Of a stretch of DNA of 64,000 bases, positions 41,666-60,547 are shown in pieces. The notes beneath the pieces were generated by a model. That model was not told where the DNA came from, ran no database searches, and saw only the letters and a program-made list of their open reading frames with translations. A program made the translations under genes and the position numbers. The number at the start of each line of letters is the position of its first letter. Within the stretch, counting starts at the first letter, position 1. Source of the stretch: Antedon mediterranea. Taxonomy: Eukaryota; Echinodermata; Crinoidea; Comatulida; Antedonidae. The stretch covers positions 24,284,365 through 24,348,364 of the forward strand of contig NC_092678.1 of assembly GCF_964355755.1 (NCBI RefSeq). Reading direction: 5' to 3'.

Positions 41666-44600
41666 ATGTCGGAAAATAATAATTTTCAGTAAGTACATAT
41701 TAGAATATAGTTGCCAAGTAATATAAAATTGCCCTTAATCATATCACACCAGTTGTTTACAGTAATTTTGTAAGGTTTCTTCCAACAAAATGACATCTTT
41801 TTATTTGAAATGACGAGTACAGTTTAGCATTTTCTACATTATGAACACTATCAATATATAAATCATATTAAATAACCACATAAAATGTTTTTTAAATTCC
41901 CTTTTCCAATAGATTAATTGTGTAATATATGATTATTGGTTCTTTGAGACCAAATGACTAATATTTTCTCAAATTTATTAGATTGTAAAAAAAAGGCGTC
42001 TATTATGTCGAAAGGTAATTTGCTAATACAATTAATATTACTGTAAATCTTGTAATTGTAACCCTGGGTTATTCTTTGATTATTAGGGTGGGTTACTATT
42101 ACAGAAGGGGGTTACTATAGAGTAATGGTTTACTATTACTAATCTTAAATTAGGCACCTGAAAATAGTAACTCACCCCCAACTTTTCCGGTCAGCAACCC
42201 ATAGCAAAATAATAAAACAGTACGAATAAACAAATTTGATTGAACTCTAACTTTATTTTATAAACTCAAAAACAACTTAATCCTCCCCCATTCCCGAGAT
42301 CAACATGCATTATCTATATATTTTCAAAATACGGCTGCATCATAAGTTTTTGTGACTCAAATAGTAACCCCCATGTGTTACTATTAGAGTAGTGGGTTAT
42401 TATTATAGATTGACTTATAAGGTGGGTTACTATTAGAAGGGGTGGGGGTACTATTAGAGGTGCGGGGGGGGGGGGGGGTTACTATTAGAAGGGGACGGGT
42501 TACTATTAGAAGATTTACGGTATAATACTACTTATTAGCTTTTGCTGTACAGTTCAACCATAGTATACTAGATGTTTCCATTTCTTTTCATTCAAGTGTG
42601 TTTTGTTTTTCTTAACATGAATAATTTCAGTTTACCTACCACCTCGTTTGTGTGAATGTTGCAGTGTGTGAACTTTAACCCTGTGACCCATTATCAAATT
42701 TGTTTCCTTGATGATTTTATTAATATTATATTCCCATTAACAGTATATTATTAATATTATATCCAAGTAATGGGAAATGAAAATTAACACAAAAAAAATG
42801 AATTGGCTAAATAATTATGACATGCACCTTAAAAGTTGTGTTCAGTACTATATACAGTTTACAATTTTTAATAGTTTGTCATATACACAAATTTATACAT
42901 ATTTATAACTATTACTGTACATTCATGTAAAACATTCGTAAATAAGATTATCTTGTAATGACTATATTTAAAAAAAACTAAACTGTACATTTACTCTTAA
43001 ATAAATTTTTTTTTCGTTTATTTTTTTTATAAATAATTAGCTTGTCTATTTTTTGGTCTTCTCCCCTCATTATCTTTACTGTTAAACTTGAACTATTATT
43101 TTGAAAACCAATTTTTAACTAATGGTTTCTAATTCTATCATACTTCCCGGTTCCTGAGACCCCATTTCATCATTTTCTTGAATCATTGTACATACTATTA
43201 TATTATGGTAATTTGTGCTAAATGTATTTGTATTTGTACAGTACATGCATACACAAATTTGTATTGGTTTTTAAAATACGATGAATAAGGATGAATAATT
43301 GCTTTTTTGAAGTACAGTATTTGAAGCTTAGCCTTATATTTTTGATTCATTAATTATTACAGATTTCATCATATTATCTATATATAAATTATTTATTTAA
43401 ATTTTTTAATTTATATTATAAATTATTAACTGCCTTTTGAGTATGCACATATATAGTTTTTATCTTATGACTTTGGCACTGTATATACCTTTACTATACT
43501 GATCATCTTCCTCAAACTACAATCTCTAATCATTCAAATCTGAAAACCAAAGTTAAGACCATGCAAACATTTTGTGCAATCTAGAGATTTTAGTTTTTGA
43601 GAGAGTTGACTTCATTTGCAATTTTATAATAATTTTGTTTGAATTTTCTTGCTGTTTTACAGTTTTTTCTTTTACCTGTAATAACTATCATTTAATTTTT
43701 ACTTTAAACAAAGTTATATTTGTATTAATAAAGTCTAAAAAAGATCATTTTACAATCAAGAAACTTTACAACCCGACCAGGATTGATCATTGGAAATGTA
43801 GGCCTGTTAGGCATACAACAAGTACACAGTGACACACTTAACTTGTTCAGCCTATTTGGTTGGGGAAAAAAAATGTTAGCCTCAATTCTTCCACTTAACA
43901 ATTTTTATTCGTTTAACTAACTATATATTTTTTGGTCATTTAAATATAATGTATCTTTAAATATAATTCTTTTTGTATTGCGGTAATTAAACTTTTTAGC
44001 CATCTTAAAACTTTTTAAATACTAAACATTATTAGTGTAATAGCTCGTGTTTGAATAGTAAATTTATTTTAAAACTCATTATTGATTCTTCTGTTATTGT
44101 AGGATTGGTGCTCTCAGTGTGGAGTTGGACCACCCAAGTCGCTTGGAGGATAAGAATTTAAGCGACAAAAAGTAAGTGAAATAACTTCTTAAACTCTGTC
44201 TACACTATCAAACTAGTTTGACAAAAAAGTGTGATGTGCCCAAGTACCCGTATGGTAGTGATATGATATTAAGATGTCCTCCATATATGGGCACATGACA
44301 TTTTTTTTGTCATATAACATTTTCTGAACCTTATTTATTAAAATTATTTTGAACTTAAATTCTTCATTAAATCATTGATATTAAATGTTTTAGTTTTTTT
44401 ATTTATCTAGGTGATACTTTTCAGGAAGTAAAAATAATTGATTTTGGAGGTTCCGATTCAAATTATCTTGGTAAACTTAAGTAGTTTTAGTCATGGTTTT
44501 GGCATCGTATTAATGAGTTATTAAAAATTTGCATGAATTAATTTTTAATATATTCAGTGCATGTTATTGTTAAACAACAAAAGTAAAACAAACAAAAATC

Positions 44601-44771
44601 TGCAATGCAAATGGTGCTAGTTTTGTATGTATCACAAATAAAAATAAACTTGGTTACTTCATGGTACGTTATTGACTACAAATTTGTTTTGTATGCTACC
44701 AAAGTTAACACACTCGTCAGGTCAAAGGTACAACCATAACTATGTAGTTATCTCTTACTCATATATATTTT

Positions 44772-44808
<37 letters not shown>

Positions 44809-45957
44809 CGTATATAAATCCAAAGGCAAGTTACTGAAAAAATGACAATGCTGTGGGTATCAGTGGCTGGATCATTCTCTGGAAAAAAAAGCGAAAAGCT
44901 AAATCAAAACAGCCAGAAAAGTTAGAGCTTTCGGGCAACACTAGCCCTTCATCAGTGTATCGTATATAATATATTTTTTATTTTTCATTCATGGTGTTCC
45001 TGCCTCCTCACATAAATTGTTGTTTATTGTTGCTGTTTGTGGTTGTAATGTCAAAAAAAGTACCTTAATATTTAATTTATTCCACCCTTTTCACGAATAC
45101 TCATATTCAAAGATGCAATTAGCAGGGGATAATATTGAGGGTCCCACCAATTGAGTATGGTGTTTTAGAGACACTAACACTTTTTTTGTCAAACTAGTTT
45201 GATAGTGTTTTCAGAGCTTAATAAATGTTGTGTCTGTGCAGTATATTCATGAATGCAAACTTGAGTTGCCCTGTGCTAGCTAGTATTACTTCATATAGGC
45301 TTATGGCTTTAAACCAACTAGTTTTTCATTTGTGGCTATTCATTAGATTGTATTTTACCCCTTCCCATGCAATATTTTATAATTTAGATGTATTCCGTGC
45401 AATACTTAGTATGTTTGTACACTATGATGTGCCCATATGAACACCATGATATCATGTCACTACCATATTTGGACACATCACACTTTTTTTCTCAAACTAG
45501 TTTGATAGTGTAGAAAGAGCTTAAAGCATGTGTAGGAGTTGTGAGGTAATTTCCCGATTGATCGTAATCAAAACGGTACTGGGTATGGTCTACTAGATTT
45601 TCTGCTCCCAACCAGTACATCCATTCATAGAAGCCTTGATGAAGCAAGCCTACCTGGTGGTAACCATAGGACGGTTCCGAGATAACGACTATACTTCAGC
45701 TTTAGTCGATAGAAGATTGAAATATTGTTAGAGATAGAGTATACGATGCTTGATTATGTGTAGATGTATGATTTGTTCTATTATCCAAATGATGTTCCGC
45801 ATATAGGAGATGAAGATAGTAGGCGTGGTTGGGTGTAATGATTTTGTATATTAAATAATTATCCTACACTGCATATTATGCGATAAATAATATTGTATAT
45901 ATTTTTAAAATATTTATTGTTATGATTATAATATTAATAAAAATATATTTGTTAGTA

Positions 45958-45988
<31 letters not shown>

Positions 45989-48900
45989 TTAAAAAGAAAT
46001 AAAATATAGATTAAGGGTTAACTTAGTCTTTTAAAGGAACTTATTAGAACATCACCTCATGATAGTGATTTTTTTAACCTTCGGTTTATTTCACTTTATT
46101 TCTCAAATAGACGACTTTTGTTCTGGTAGCATGCTTGCTAGTGCATGTAATATATATTTCTATATAATCCAATTAAAAGTCGCCTACATTCACCACCAAC
46201 CACTGTTGGCAATAACACTGACCCGTTTGTCCATTTCACGCTCTATGAAAAAAAAGCACTAAGCAAGATCGGTCCAATCTGTATCTGTCTATAGAGTACA
46301 TGTTCTTACTTACTCTTTAATTTTCTTCACAGCAATGAAGAGAAACCACTAGACACTGGTTATGGTGGTTCGGAAGCAAGTGTAGCCTTTTCACAGTAAG
46401 TGTGGCCAAAAAATGTTTTATGTATATTCATTTTTTAGAAAGGTAGCCCTAATTTATTTTTATAACTATTTATATTTCAATGTTTAGGTGCCGAACTTGA
46501 TTATTTTTAACTATTTTTTAGCCCTTCCATTGATATAATTGTGTTTTATTTATGTTGCAATGTTTAGCATAGAAAGAAAGAAATCCAAACCAAATAAATT
46601 TAGATGCGTTGGTGGTACAAACTTAGCCAAACTGGCAGCCAATTTGAATATGTAAACAACATTTTTACGCACATTTTCTTCTCTGGTTAAACATATGTTT
46701 TGTTTTATTTAGAAGTTATGATGAAGAATCACAGCAGGAACTGGTACAAAAGAGGGTGTCAGATTTCGAGCAGAGTTCCAAGTCGGAAGCTGCATCATCG
46801 GAAACTCTGCAACCTTCGAAGGAACTACCAAAGCAGATGGAAGATTTCGAGCAGAGTTCCAAGTCGAAAGCTGCATCATCGGAAACTCTGCAACCTTCGA
46901 AGGAACTACCAAAGCAGATGGAAGATTTCGAGCAGAGTTCCAAGTCGAAAGCTGCATCATCGGAAACTCTGCAACCTTCGAAGGAACTACCAAAGCAGAT
47001 GGAAGATTTCGAGCAGCAGAGTTCCAAGTCGGAAGCTGCATCATCGGAAACTCTGCAACCTTCGAAGGAACTACCAAAGCAGATGGAAGATTTCGAGCAG
47101 AGTTCCAAGTCGGAAGCTGCATCATCGGACAATCTGCAACCTTCGAAGGAACTACTAAAGCAGACAGAAGAAAAGAAGAAGAAAGAAGAAGAAATGAAGG
47201 AACAGAGGCTGCTGAACTGGATTCAATTTATTTTCCAAGTGATAGGCCTGTTATATAATATGTAAGATTTATTTATTTATTTATTCTGCTTGACATTCAA
47301 TTGAGTTTAATGATCATGTAGAGTACCAACTGTAATATGAGAGTGTGTTGTTGGCTGATGTGTGAACATTTATTTATAACCTTTGTGTTATTGAGTGACT
47401 ATTGTTATGACAAGCTAATTTTGAACACATTTGGAACACAAATTATCCCAAGCATATTGATAATATATGTTGACTTAGGTATGACATGAATCTTTTTGTT
47501 TTTAAGGTTTGGACGTCCAACAGGTCAACCACGTCAGCAGCCAGTTGAACCAAGACAAATTCCTGGATGTACAGGTACTATTTCTGATAAGTTCCTTAAC
47601 CTATTTTGGGTAGTTTGCCATTAGACTGCAGATTGAATTGATGAATGTTTGTCTGGCCTTCTATAGTCATTACAGTACCCTTAAATGTATTAGAATAGGT
47701 ACAGCATGGCTAGAATACCCCATGGCTATAAACTAGATTAGAAGATATCGAGAAGAGCTTTCCACATTGTGTAGCTTGAAATCCATTTATATATAGTTGT
47801 GAGATATAATGAAAGCTTTTTCATCCATGTATATAGGTGTACTAGGTACAGAAGGCAATCTGGATAATATGGAAGTTACATCTCCATGTGTCCAACAAGA
47901 AACCCCAGAAAAGCCAGACGAGAATGTAGACATTGAACCGGCTGCTGTTAAGGTGGACAAGACAAACATCCAAACTGCACAAGTACTATTTGCACCTCCT
48001 CCTCCTAACACCACACGTTATTCATCTAATAGACAAGGTGTGTTCTTCATTTTTATTATATTCATCATATCTCTTTTGCATTTCTCATCATACTATCGTA
48101 TTTATTTGAATAATAATAATGAACACCACATATACACAAAATATCGCATTATAGCACATTTCTATTTGTAGTTGAAGTCATTGACTGATATTGACTGCTG
48201 CAATTAATTAAGCATTTTACTGTATTTTTATTCAAATAAATATGGTATCTGTGTTCTCTAATTTTTGTAAAGCCTATGCCATCAGACAGCGAATACTGGT
48301 TACCCCTGATGATGCGCCCTAGCTTTCACCATTCGACTGTGTTATCAAAGTATTGTAAATATGCCTTTTTCATGCTGCAGACACTCTGCTCTCTTCTTTA
48401 CCAATTATGTTTATCGATTTGTTTTGGATATTTGCTTTTAAAATAAAACTTTTCTTTTAGAACTGAGACCAAGACTTATAGGATTTGGAACACAAAACGA
48501 GGTAAATAACAATATATATAGCATTGAAATAGGTAGGATTGAAATATAGGTAGGATTGACATATAGGTAGGATTGAAATATAGGTAGGATTGAAATAAAC
48601 CATGATAGACATTTCCTTTTTTTGCAAACACAGAACACAATTTACATATATTATATTATTAATAAATTAGGATAAACATAAATAACAGATCACCCCATTA
48701 TAAAAGATATCTAAACTTTTATTTACAGACTGCTGGGCAGAACAAAAGACGCGGCCCCCAGCCTATAGAAGAAGCACCACCACCTTACGGCATTGAAGAG
48801 GTAATTGCTTATTCAACTCTTGAAAATAAAAAAAATACTGTGTTTGATCACAAACTTTGTTTACCAAATTAATTAATGATAAAAAGTAAAATTATCCATG

Positions 48901-49397
48901 AAATTTGTTTTGCAGACTGGGCTCCAGAATCCCCGTGGAGGAGGTAGTGTACAACCGATTGCAGAGGACCCACCTTATGGTATCCAGGAGGTAAATACAT
49001 TAAGCATGTTCATGAATTAATTATCTTGATTGTCATAACAATGATAAACGGAAACCTTTCAGATAGAAATCAAATCCTGATCGTATTTATAATAAAGACG
49101 CGTGTTTGGTTGAATGCAATGAAATTTGTTTTAAATCACATTATAACCAAGGTTGAACATGTTGCTACAGCATATGCCACTAGATTAGGGTGCTAAGCTG
49201 AACACCTTATTTAATTGCTGTAGGTTCACATAAAATAATAGTGGAAGCATATTTCCATAGTGGAAACATATAAACATATAAACAATGAAACTATTTTTCA
49301 TACAGCTATGTCAAATTTTGTTAATACAATTTAAAATAAAACGAATATTCCTTTTATTTTTCAGGAAAACTTGGATGAAGTTAGTAACAAAAAATAA
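41666..49397 (+). CDS. unrecognised 425-aa repeat protein with PPPY motif (locus B of the 'PPYGI' family)
   Basis: Eleven coding exons: 41666-41688, 44103-44171, 46333-46395, 46568-46651, 46713-47261, 47507-47574, 47837-48037, 48461-48501, 48729-48800, 48916-48990 and 49365-49397. All have AG/GT borders and the phases add to exactly 426 codons, which supports the model. Order in the protein: acidic N-terminus (1-79); five 27-28-residue repeats of MEDFEQSSKS..ETLQPSKE type (about 97-230); a KKKKEEE cluster; a hydrophobic stretch LLNWIQFIFQVIGLLYNMFG (246-265) that could insert in or lie on a membrane; then a disordered Pro/Gln-rich tail with APPPPN, PPPY (383-386) and two PPYGI motifs. I do not recognise the family. 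PPPY could bind WW domains. The start ATG is the one in the frame of exon 2; a nearby upstream ATG leads to a stop. The tail exons are paralogous to 1232-2221. Confidence 0.8.
42039..42522. mobile_element. 484-bp MITE in intron 1
   Basis: The left end TACTGTAAATCTTGTAATTG and the right end (reverse complement TACCGTAAATCTTCTAATAG) are inverted repeats of about 26 bp; TA borders both. The interior repeats GGGTTACTATTAGAAGG in both orientations and contains a long G run. Confidence 0.7.
42523..44102. other. rest of intron 1 of the 425-aa gene
   Basis: AT-rich, with no recognised exon or element. Confidence 0.5.
44190..44325. mobile_element. palindromic MITE family P, right end degenerate
   Basis: It starts with CTCTGTCTACACTATCAAAC and holds the mirrored GTGATGTGCCCA / TGGGCACATGACA segments. 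It begins only about 20 bp after an exon donor. Confidence 0.65.
44764..44812. repeat. (TA)n microsatellite
   Basis: A run of alternating TA next to interspersed repeat R1. Confidence 0.85.
44814..44957 (+). repeat. interspersed repeat family R1, copy 3
   Basis: It has the same start (ATAAATCCAAAGGCAAGTTA) and end (TAGCCCTTCATCAGTG) as the copy at 401-571, with a short internal deletion, and is embedded in TA-rich sequence. Confidence 0.65.
45172..45522. mobile_element. two family-P MITE right ends
   Basis: Right-terminal sequences GTTTGATAGTGT..CAGAGC end at about 45221 and again at about 45522; the second keeps the GATGTGCCCATATG interior. Probably one copy inserted near another, both truncated at the left. 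Confidence 0.6.
45540..45988 (+). mobile_element. retroposed sequence ending in a 27-bp poly(A)
   Basis: About 400 bp of unrecognised non-coding sequence ends with AATAAA-like signals (TTAATAAAAATATATTTG) followed by a long A run at 45962-45988. That layout suggests a reverse-transcribed RNA inserted in intron 2. Its left end and source are unknown. Confidence 0.4.
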
Positions 49398-51336
49398 AGT
49401 GTTTCATCATCATTTTGGATGAATAATTGGCACACTTAATTTGTTGCCATGACATTTCAACTTGCCTAATGAATAATATGCTGCCACTGGTTCACTCTAA
49501 TAAAAAAATTTGCCTAACTTCACCATTCATTCATTCATTTCACAATTATTCAATTAATGAAAACTTAAACAATGTAAACAATATAAACAAATAAAGATTT
49601 CATTAATTAGGATCAGACTTAGAGGCCATATTCTGCCAGGCACATATATGTTCATTTTCAAGTGTAAATAAGTAGTGTGTAAACTCAAATAAGTACTCAG
49701 AAACGATTTCTCACAATGTTAGGAGAATATTCATCAAGTTGGTGTCGTTGCTATCAGAATGTTTGTTCTAGAAATTGCTGCCATGTTTCTATTATCCTAG
49801 GTGCCAGTATTTATTAAACACTGTCACCATGAGAAATGCTGTATTACTTTTATAGTTTCCATTTACGTTTAAATTCTATTATTTAACATTTTTGGGACAG
49901 TCCACAGGTTTTGGGAGAGTTGCTACTGTAAATTAAATATTTATTTATTTATTTTTGTCTTTATGTATAAATTGTAATTGTAAGTAATACAGTATAACGA
50001 AGTAGCTATATTCTTATCACCTACTGTTTGAAATAAAATCATCTTCTTCATATATATGTTAATGTGTTGTGTATAACCACCAGAGTTAAACCACTCAGCC
50101 TAGCATTTTACCAAATAACCTTTCCTTATGAATTCTGTCACATGTGTATACAAATTCATTGCATTCACTCTCTCCCCATCTCTCTCACTCTAATATCCCT
50201 TTCCATTGTTTTTTTTGTTTGTTTTGAAAGTAACAATTTAACAACAAATGCCTCCAATAATTTACTTTTGGCTAAATTATTGAGCAGTTTTTGGTATAAA
50301 AGCTAGTTCTTTCGAGCTAAAAATAAATGTCACAACATGGCCCAAAAAGACTAACAGATGACAACTTGATGTGAAAGATGGAAGAGATCAGTGCTGACGT
50401 AAGTACTGTAATCTTATTGTTCATGGCGGTGAGACTATTTCAGTATACACAAGATTTTGTTTTGTTATTTTATTAGCATATACTTAATATATACACACAT
50501 AATACGCTATTTTTATATTTCACCAACACCAATTACCATCCATATTACTAATATACAAAATTAAAAATATTCATTCTAACTTAGCCAGAAGATGAAGGTA
50601 CATAATTGTAATAATCCAGATCAGCTATATTCTATTTGTGGAACTAAAACTGTCTAATTAATCATAAAAATACAAAAGGTTTTATTAAATTGACCGGTAT
50701 TTTACAGACTTTAATCTAAATCTCTGCCAACTACATGATGGGAAGAGTAAGCAAACGTTCGCATAAATATACTTTTTGCACTGTTAAGAGATGCTGTTTA
50801 TATTTGGATAATTCAAGTGGTGTATCTTATTTGTTCTCCATTGGCAAGAATTCATAATATTCAAAATATAACATAAAAATATACACAACATATTGTAAAA
50901 TTTAATTTTCATTTAAAAAAATATCCCTCAAATATAAAGTGTTTTTCATGAAATTTATTTAAGTATAATATTAATATTCTTTTCAAAACAATTATATAAT
51001 CTTACAAGGAAGAAACACATATATACCAACTTTGATCTTTGACAATGTACTGTTTATAGTCGCCCTTTACACATAATTACATTTACAATACACTTACTAA
51101 CTCTAAATTTATACGATTTGTTTGAATATTATGCTCATTATCACACACACATCCACACACTTGGTGCACACATCTTACATGAAAAAGATTGTTTGGTATT
51201 CCATCTAAAGAGTGCTTTACCGTTAAATTCTTTGCCTTGAGTTGCTGTACCTCCACTTTAAGGGGTCCCTGACGCAAGAGGGCCGGCATAAGGCACAACA
51301 TAGTGTACACTATGGTAAGTATAATTGGGTGACACT
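49398..51336. other. intergenic region between convergent genes
   Basis: It holds the 3' flanks of the 425-aa gene and of the minus-strand copine. AATAAA sites occur on the plus strand (49590, 50031). No coding exon is seen. Confidence 0.5.
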
Positions 51337-56916
<5,580 letters not shown>

Positions 56917-57417
56917 ATTTTTAAAGAAACCTTTAAATCTGAAATTTATAAATATATGACGACAATCCCCAGAATATTAATTATATATTATTGTTACATC
57001 TGGATCAAAACACGGATTTCCCTGCCTGTTGATTAAAACAAAACACGCCTACCTTTGTAACCTTTAACCTTTAGATCAATCCATTATTGTCAAAGTCTAC
57101 CATCTATCCAATCAGATTTCAGTATCTGTGTTAAAAAGTCGACTTTACTTATTTGACCTACCAATTTGGTATATTTTGTTTGCCTCCTCAGTCGTCGATG
57201 AGGGTTGGCGTTAAATTTGTTGGTTTATTTTTCGCTTGTTTAAACACAAAAACACCTTGTTTTGCAGAATACTAGTTACAGCTGCTAATTCTTCTGAGCC
57301 TAAACATCTAATTTAATAGAGAAAACATCATAATAGTCAAATTTAACATCATAATAATCAGTACTTTGTGCTAGGCCATCGTGAGACGAGTGTTTGTTTT
57401 TAAGGAGTGACAACATC
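56917..57417. promoter_or_regulatory. shared divergent promoter region (inferred)
   Basis: The start codons of copine (minus) and ARL6IP5 (plus) are only 501 bp apart, so both 5' UTRs and core promoters should lie here. I see no clear TATA or CpG-rich element. Confidence 0.45.
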
Positions 57418-58340
57418 ATGAACGGCGACGTGGAATTTCCTCCATTCAGGCCGCTTGATGATTTCTTACTGGACCCAGCCCGATTCACGTTACCATCTTT
57501 TACTGATCCAATTCGATGGACAAACCGAATAATAGATAATATGTTATATTATCAATCAAACTATTTGTTGTTTATAATTGTAACGTTTTTAATTATTGGG
57601 TAAGTTTAATAATTATATAATAAAATATTTAATAATAAATTATATTATAAAATGCAATAGAATAGGCCCACTGTCTGTTGTGTAGGCGGCTAGTAATGTA
57701 CAGTGTATATCAGGCAGAGAACATGAATTCTAAACCGCCCGGTGATAAACTGACATTTAATTAATTAATTTGAAACGATAAAGATGAAATGATGAATATT
57801 ATTATATATATATATTTATATTTTTAAAGTAAATTAATCATCATCCTAATTTGGTTATGTGTATTCTTTGTTTTTGTTTAATTGCAGGTGTCTACACCCA
57901 ACGTCAATGCTCATTGGTATTTTTATAATGGTTTTGGTGTTTACGGGATTTGTGTTTGCGACCAACAACAGACGAGAACTGATCCAAATCAAGCAGAATC
58001 ATCCGATATTGAGTGTATCTATAATCTTGGCGTGTATCTACTTCTGTATGTATGTCTATGGAGCGGTCCTCGTGTTTATCATCGGAATTCTTCTGCCAAT
58101 TGCAAGTATGTAGCCTTTCATTTGATCCGATTTCATTAGTTTATGTATTTTATGTACGTTTATTTTTGTTGATACTAATGTTATATATTTTTTCTTGCAG
58201 TAATGTTTATTCATGCTTCTATGCGAATGAGAAATCTAAAGAATAAAATGGGAAAGAAGTTGGAATCATTAGGTCTGAAGCGTACACCAATGGGGATGCT
58301 GCTCTTTGAACTCGGACTTGAAGAACAAGCACGATCATAA
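57418..58340 (+). CDS. ARL6IP5: ARL6IP5 / PRA1 family protein 3
   Basis: Three exons: 57418-57599, 57888-58105 and 58201-58340, in all 180 codons including the stop (179 aa; vertebrate proteins are about 188). The start is FPPFRPLDDFLLDPARF, then WTNRIIDNMLYYQSNYL, followed by hydrophobic pairs (LLFIIVTFLIIG; LIGIFIMVLVFTGFVFA; a second pair VSIILACIYFCMYVYGAVLV and FIIGILLPIAIMF). The C-terminal HASMRMRNLKNK and LGLKRTPMG are hallmarks of this family. It is an endoplasmic reticulum membrane protein that, in vertebrates, restrains trafficking of transporters such as EAAC1 and binds ARL6. The start is the first ATG in frame with the family alignment. Confidence 0.95.
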
Positions 58341-60475
58341 TTAAGTACAGACTTAAACATGACTGTTGTATGTTTTTGGAACAAAATGAAATCAAGCAGA
58401 GACAGAACTATTGACATTTCTACCACTAAATCCTTATTGTTCATTTTATTTTTCTAATATTTATTTTTTCCTGTGTATTTTTACTATTGTTCAGTATATT
58501 TCAATCAGTAGGTGTAATTATATATATGGTAGTATTGTCAATGTTAACTTTGCACAGTAGTATTCAGCTGTAGCACTTTCACCTGCACCCTTCAATCCCA
58601 TAGGCTTTGTTTGTTCTGTAAAGGACTCACTGCACCAAGTACAATTTTTATCTTTTAATAGGATTTTCTAAATGAAAGTAAGCCTAAAGCTCTGTCTGCA
58701 CTATCAAACTAGTTTGAAAAATATGCCCAAATATTGTAGTTATATGATCTCATCATCATGTCCATATATGGGCACTTTACATTTTTTTTGTCACATAAAG
58801 TTTGATAGTGTAGACAGAGATGTATAATTCTAAAAACCAGATATTCTGTAAAAGTAGAAATTTCATATTACATAGATTAATAATGTTACATGGCACAGTT
58901 TACTCTCCGAAAACAATTGGCTGGCTTAAACATTTTTTATGGCTGTTTTAAGCAATAGAGGGTAATTCGTTTTACAGTGGGAACCAATTTCCAGTTGGTA
59001 TAAGCTTTAGAAGTGTTTTTGTTTTGTAGTATTAAGTGTTTATTAATAATATATGTAATTATTATAGTTTAAAAACATATATTTTAGATGTACTGGTCAT
59101 GTTATTAAAAATGAATTGATACCAAAACATATCAAGGCTAACTCATTAAATGTGTAATTTTAAATTCTTTATAATAATAAACTTTACAATACTGGTGTAT
59201 ATTTTGGATGCGTTTCCTTTTCAGTGTATGGCGATACAACTCAATGACTGTAATGATATTTGTTTTTACATTGGCACAGTTGAAATTAACCATTTTATTA
59301 TAGCAATAGAATTTATAATGTGTCATATAAATGTGTTATATATTTGTTAAGATCATCATTAGTCCGGCTTCCAAATTGGCAAGGTTGATGATCACAGCGA
59401 GGGCAGGTACACTTATTAATGATGTTTCTTTTTGAGAAACATAGTAAAATACAAATACGTAAAGAAAAACAATATTTAGATGAACTTATTTTAACTGTGA
59501 TTGGCTAAATCGTCGTCACTGTTTTTGTTGGAACTCGTCTATTGGTTATTCAGTTATAACTGTTGCTCCCATTCTAAAAGCTCTCTCTCCCTTCCGCCCC
59601 CCCCCCCACCCCCACCCCTCCAGAAGTTCCAACTTTTTGCAAGTATAGGGGGCGCTACCCATTTTGCGCAGACCCGTAGGTATGCGCAGCCAACAGTCTA
59701 TTATTTTCACTAATTACCATTTTATTCATATATTTCCAAATTTGTATCTATTTGATCATCGCTTCATTGTTTACATTTTGTTAGTCATGAATATATGTTT
59801 ATGGAAAATATTCTGGTTTTTGTTAAGAGATAATCTCGTTTATTTATCTCGCCTTTTAATCATGCGACTTTTCATTGCCATACATTTTGATTGCCAGAAT
59901 CATACAGTAGTGTTGCATTACTATTATTTATGAAGACCGCAAAACGATTGGACGAATAGTCTATCAAAATGACTTCTTACACTAGCCTAGGGTGCCTGAA
60001 TATTGATGCACGTTAGTTGACGGTATTTAATTGAGAAAGATTTACGTTTCGAAACTAGTATAGTATCCTCAAGTTATTTTTGTAATTAATGGAATGACTT
60101 TGTTAAATTGAAAATGCCATTTTTTTTTTACGAATTATTGATAATTATAAATATAGCATCAAATAGAAAACTATTGTATTATTAATTGACCGTATTTCTC
60201 ATAAGTTTTTGTTTATAACGTTATTGATATGTTGAGTGAATTAAAATGAGTTACAGTCATCATAGTAGGCTTTTACGTTTTACAGTAATCGTAAACGCAA
60301 TACTTTTCATCAATTAATATTGTTTCTTCCCTGGACTATATAAGAGGCTCTGGAAAAAAAATTATTTTTATACGATATGTTATATTATTGTGTATTTATT
60401 TGATTTTTCCCTATGCTTCTTATTAGGTGACAACCAACAATATACAATCGTTATGTTTGACTATTTCATAATCGT
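58341..60475. other. 3' flank of ARL6IP5 and gene-free stretch
   Basis: It contains the ARL6IP5 3' UTR, one family-P MITE, a C-rich run (about 59597-59620) and AT-rich sequence. No other gene was seen. Confidence 0.5.
58688..58825. mobile_element. palindromic MITE family P, complete copy
   Basis: The ends AGCTCTGTCTGCACTATCAA and GTTTGATAGTGTAGACAGAG are inverted, and the ATATGCCCAAATA / CATATATGGGCA core is present. It is probably within or just beyond the ARL6IP5 3' UTR. Confidence 0.75.
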
Positions 60476-60547
60476 GGGTCGTTGGTCTAGTGGCATGATT
60501 CTCGCTTAGGGTGCGAGAGGTCCCGGGTTCAATTCCCGGATGACCCC
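60476..60547 (+). tRNA. tRNA-Pro (AGG), copy 1
   Basis: A 72-nt cloverleaf: acceptor GGGTCGT pairs with ATGACCC (one G-U), D arm TGGTCTAGTGGCATGA, anticodon stem CTCGC/GCGAG with loop TTAGGGT (anticodon AGG), T arm CCCGGGTTCAATTCCCGG. A poly-T terminator follows within a few bases. The A and B boxes are intact. Confidence 0.95.

Noticed and set aside
46709-47132. Minus-strand and off-frame open frames over the 81-bp repeats
   Set aside because: Shadows of the plus-strand exon 46713-47261, which has splice sites and frame continuity.
57394-57417. An upstream start for ARL6IP5
   Set aside because: The upstream in-frame codon is TTG, not ATG; the ATG at 57418 fits the family's N-terminus.
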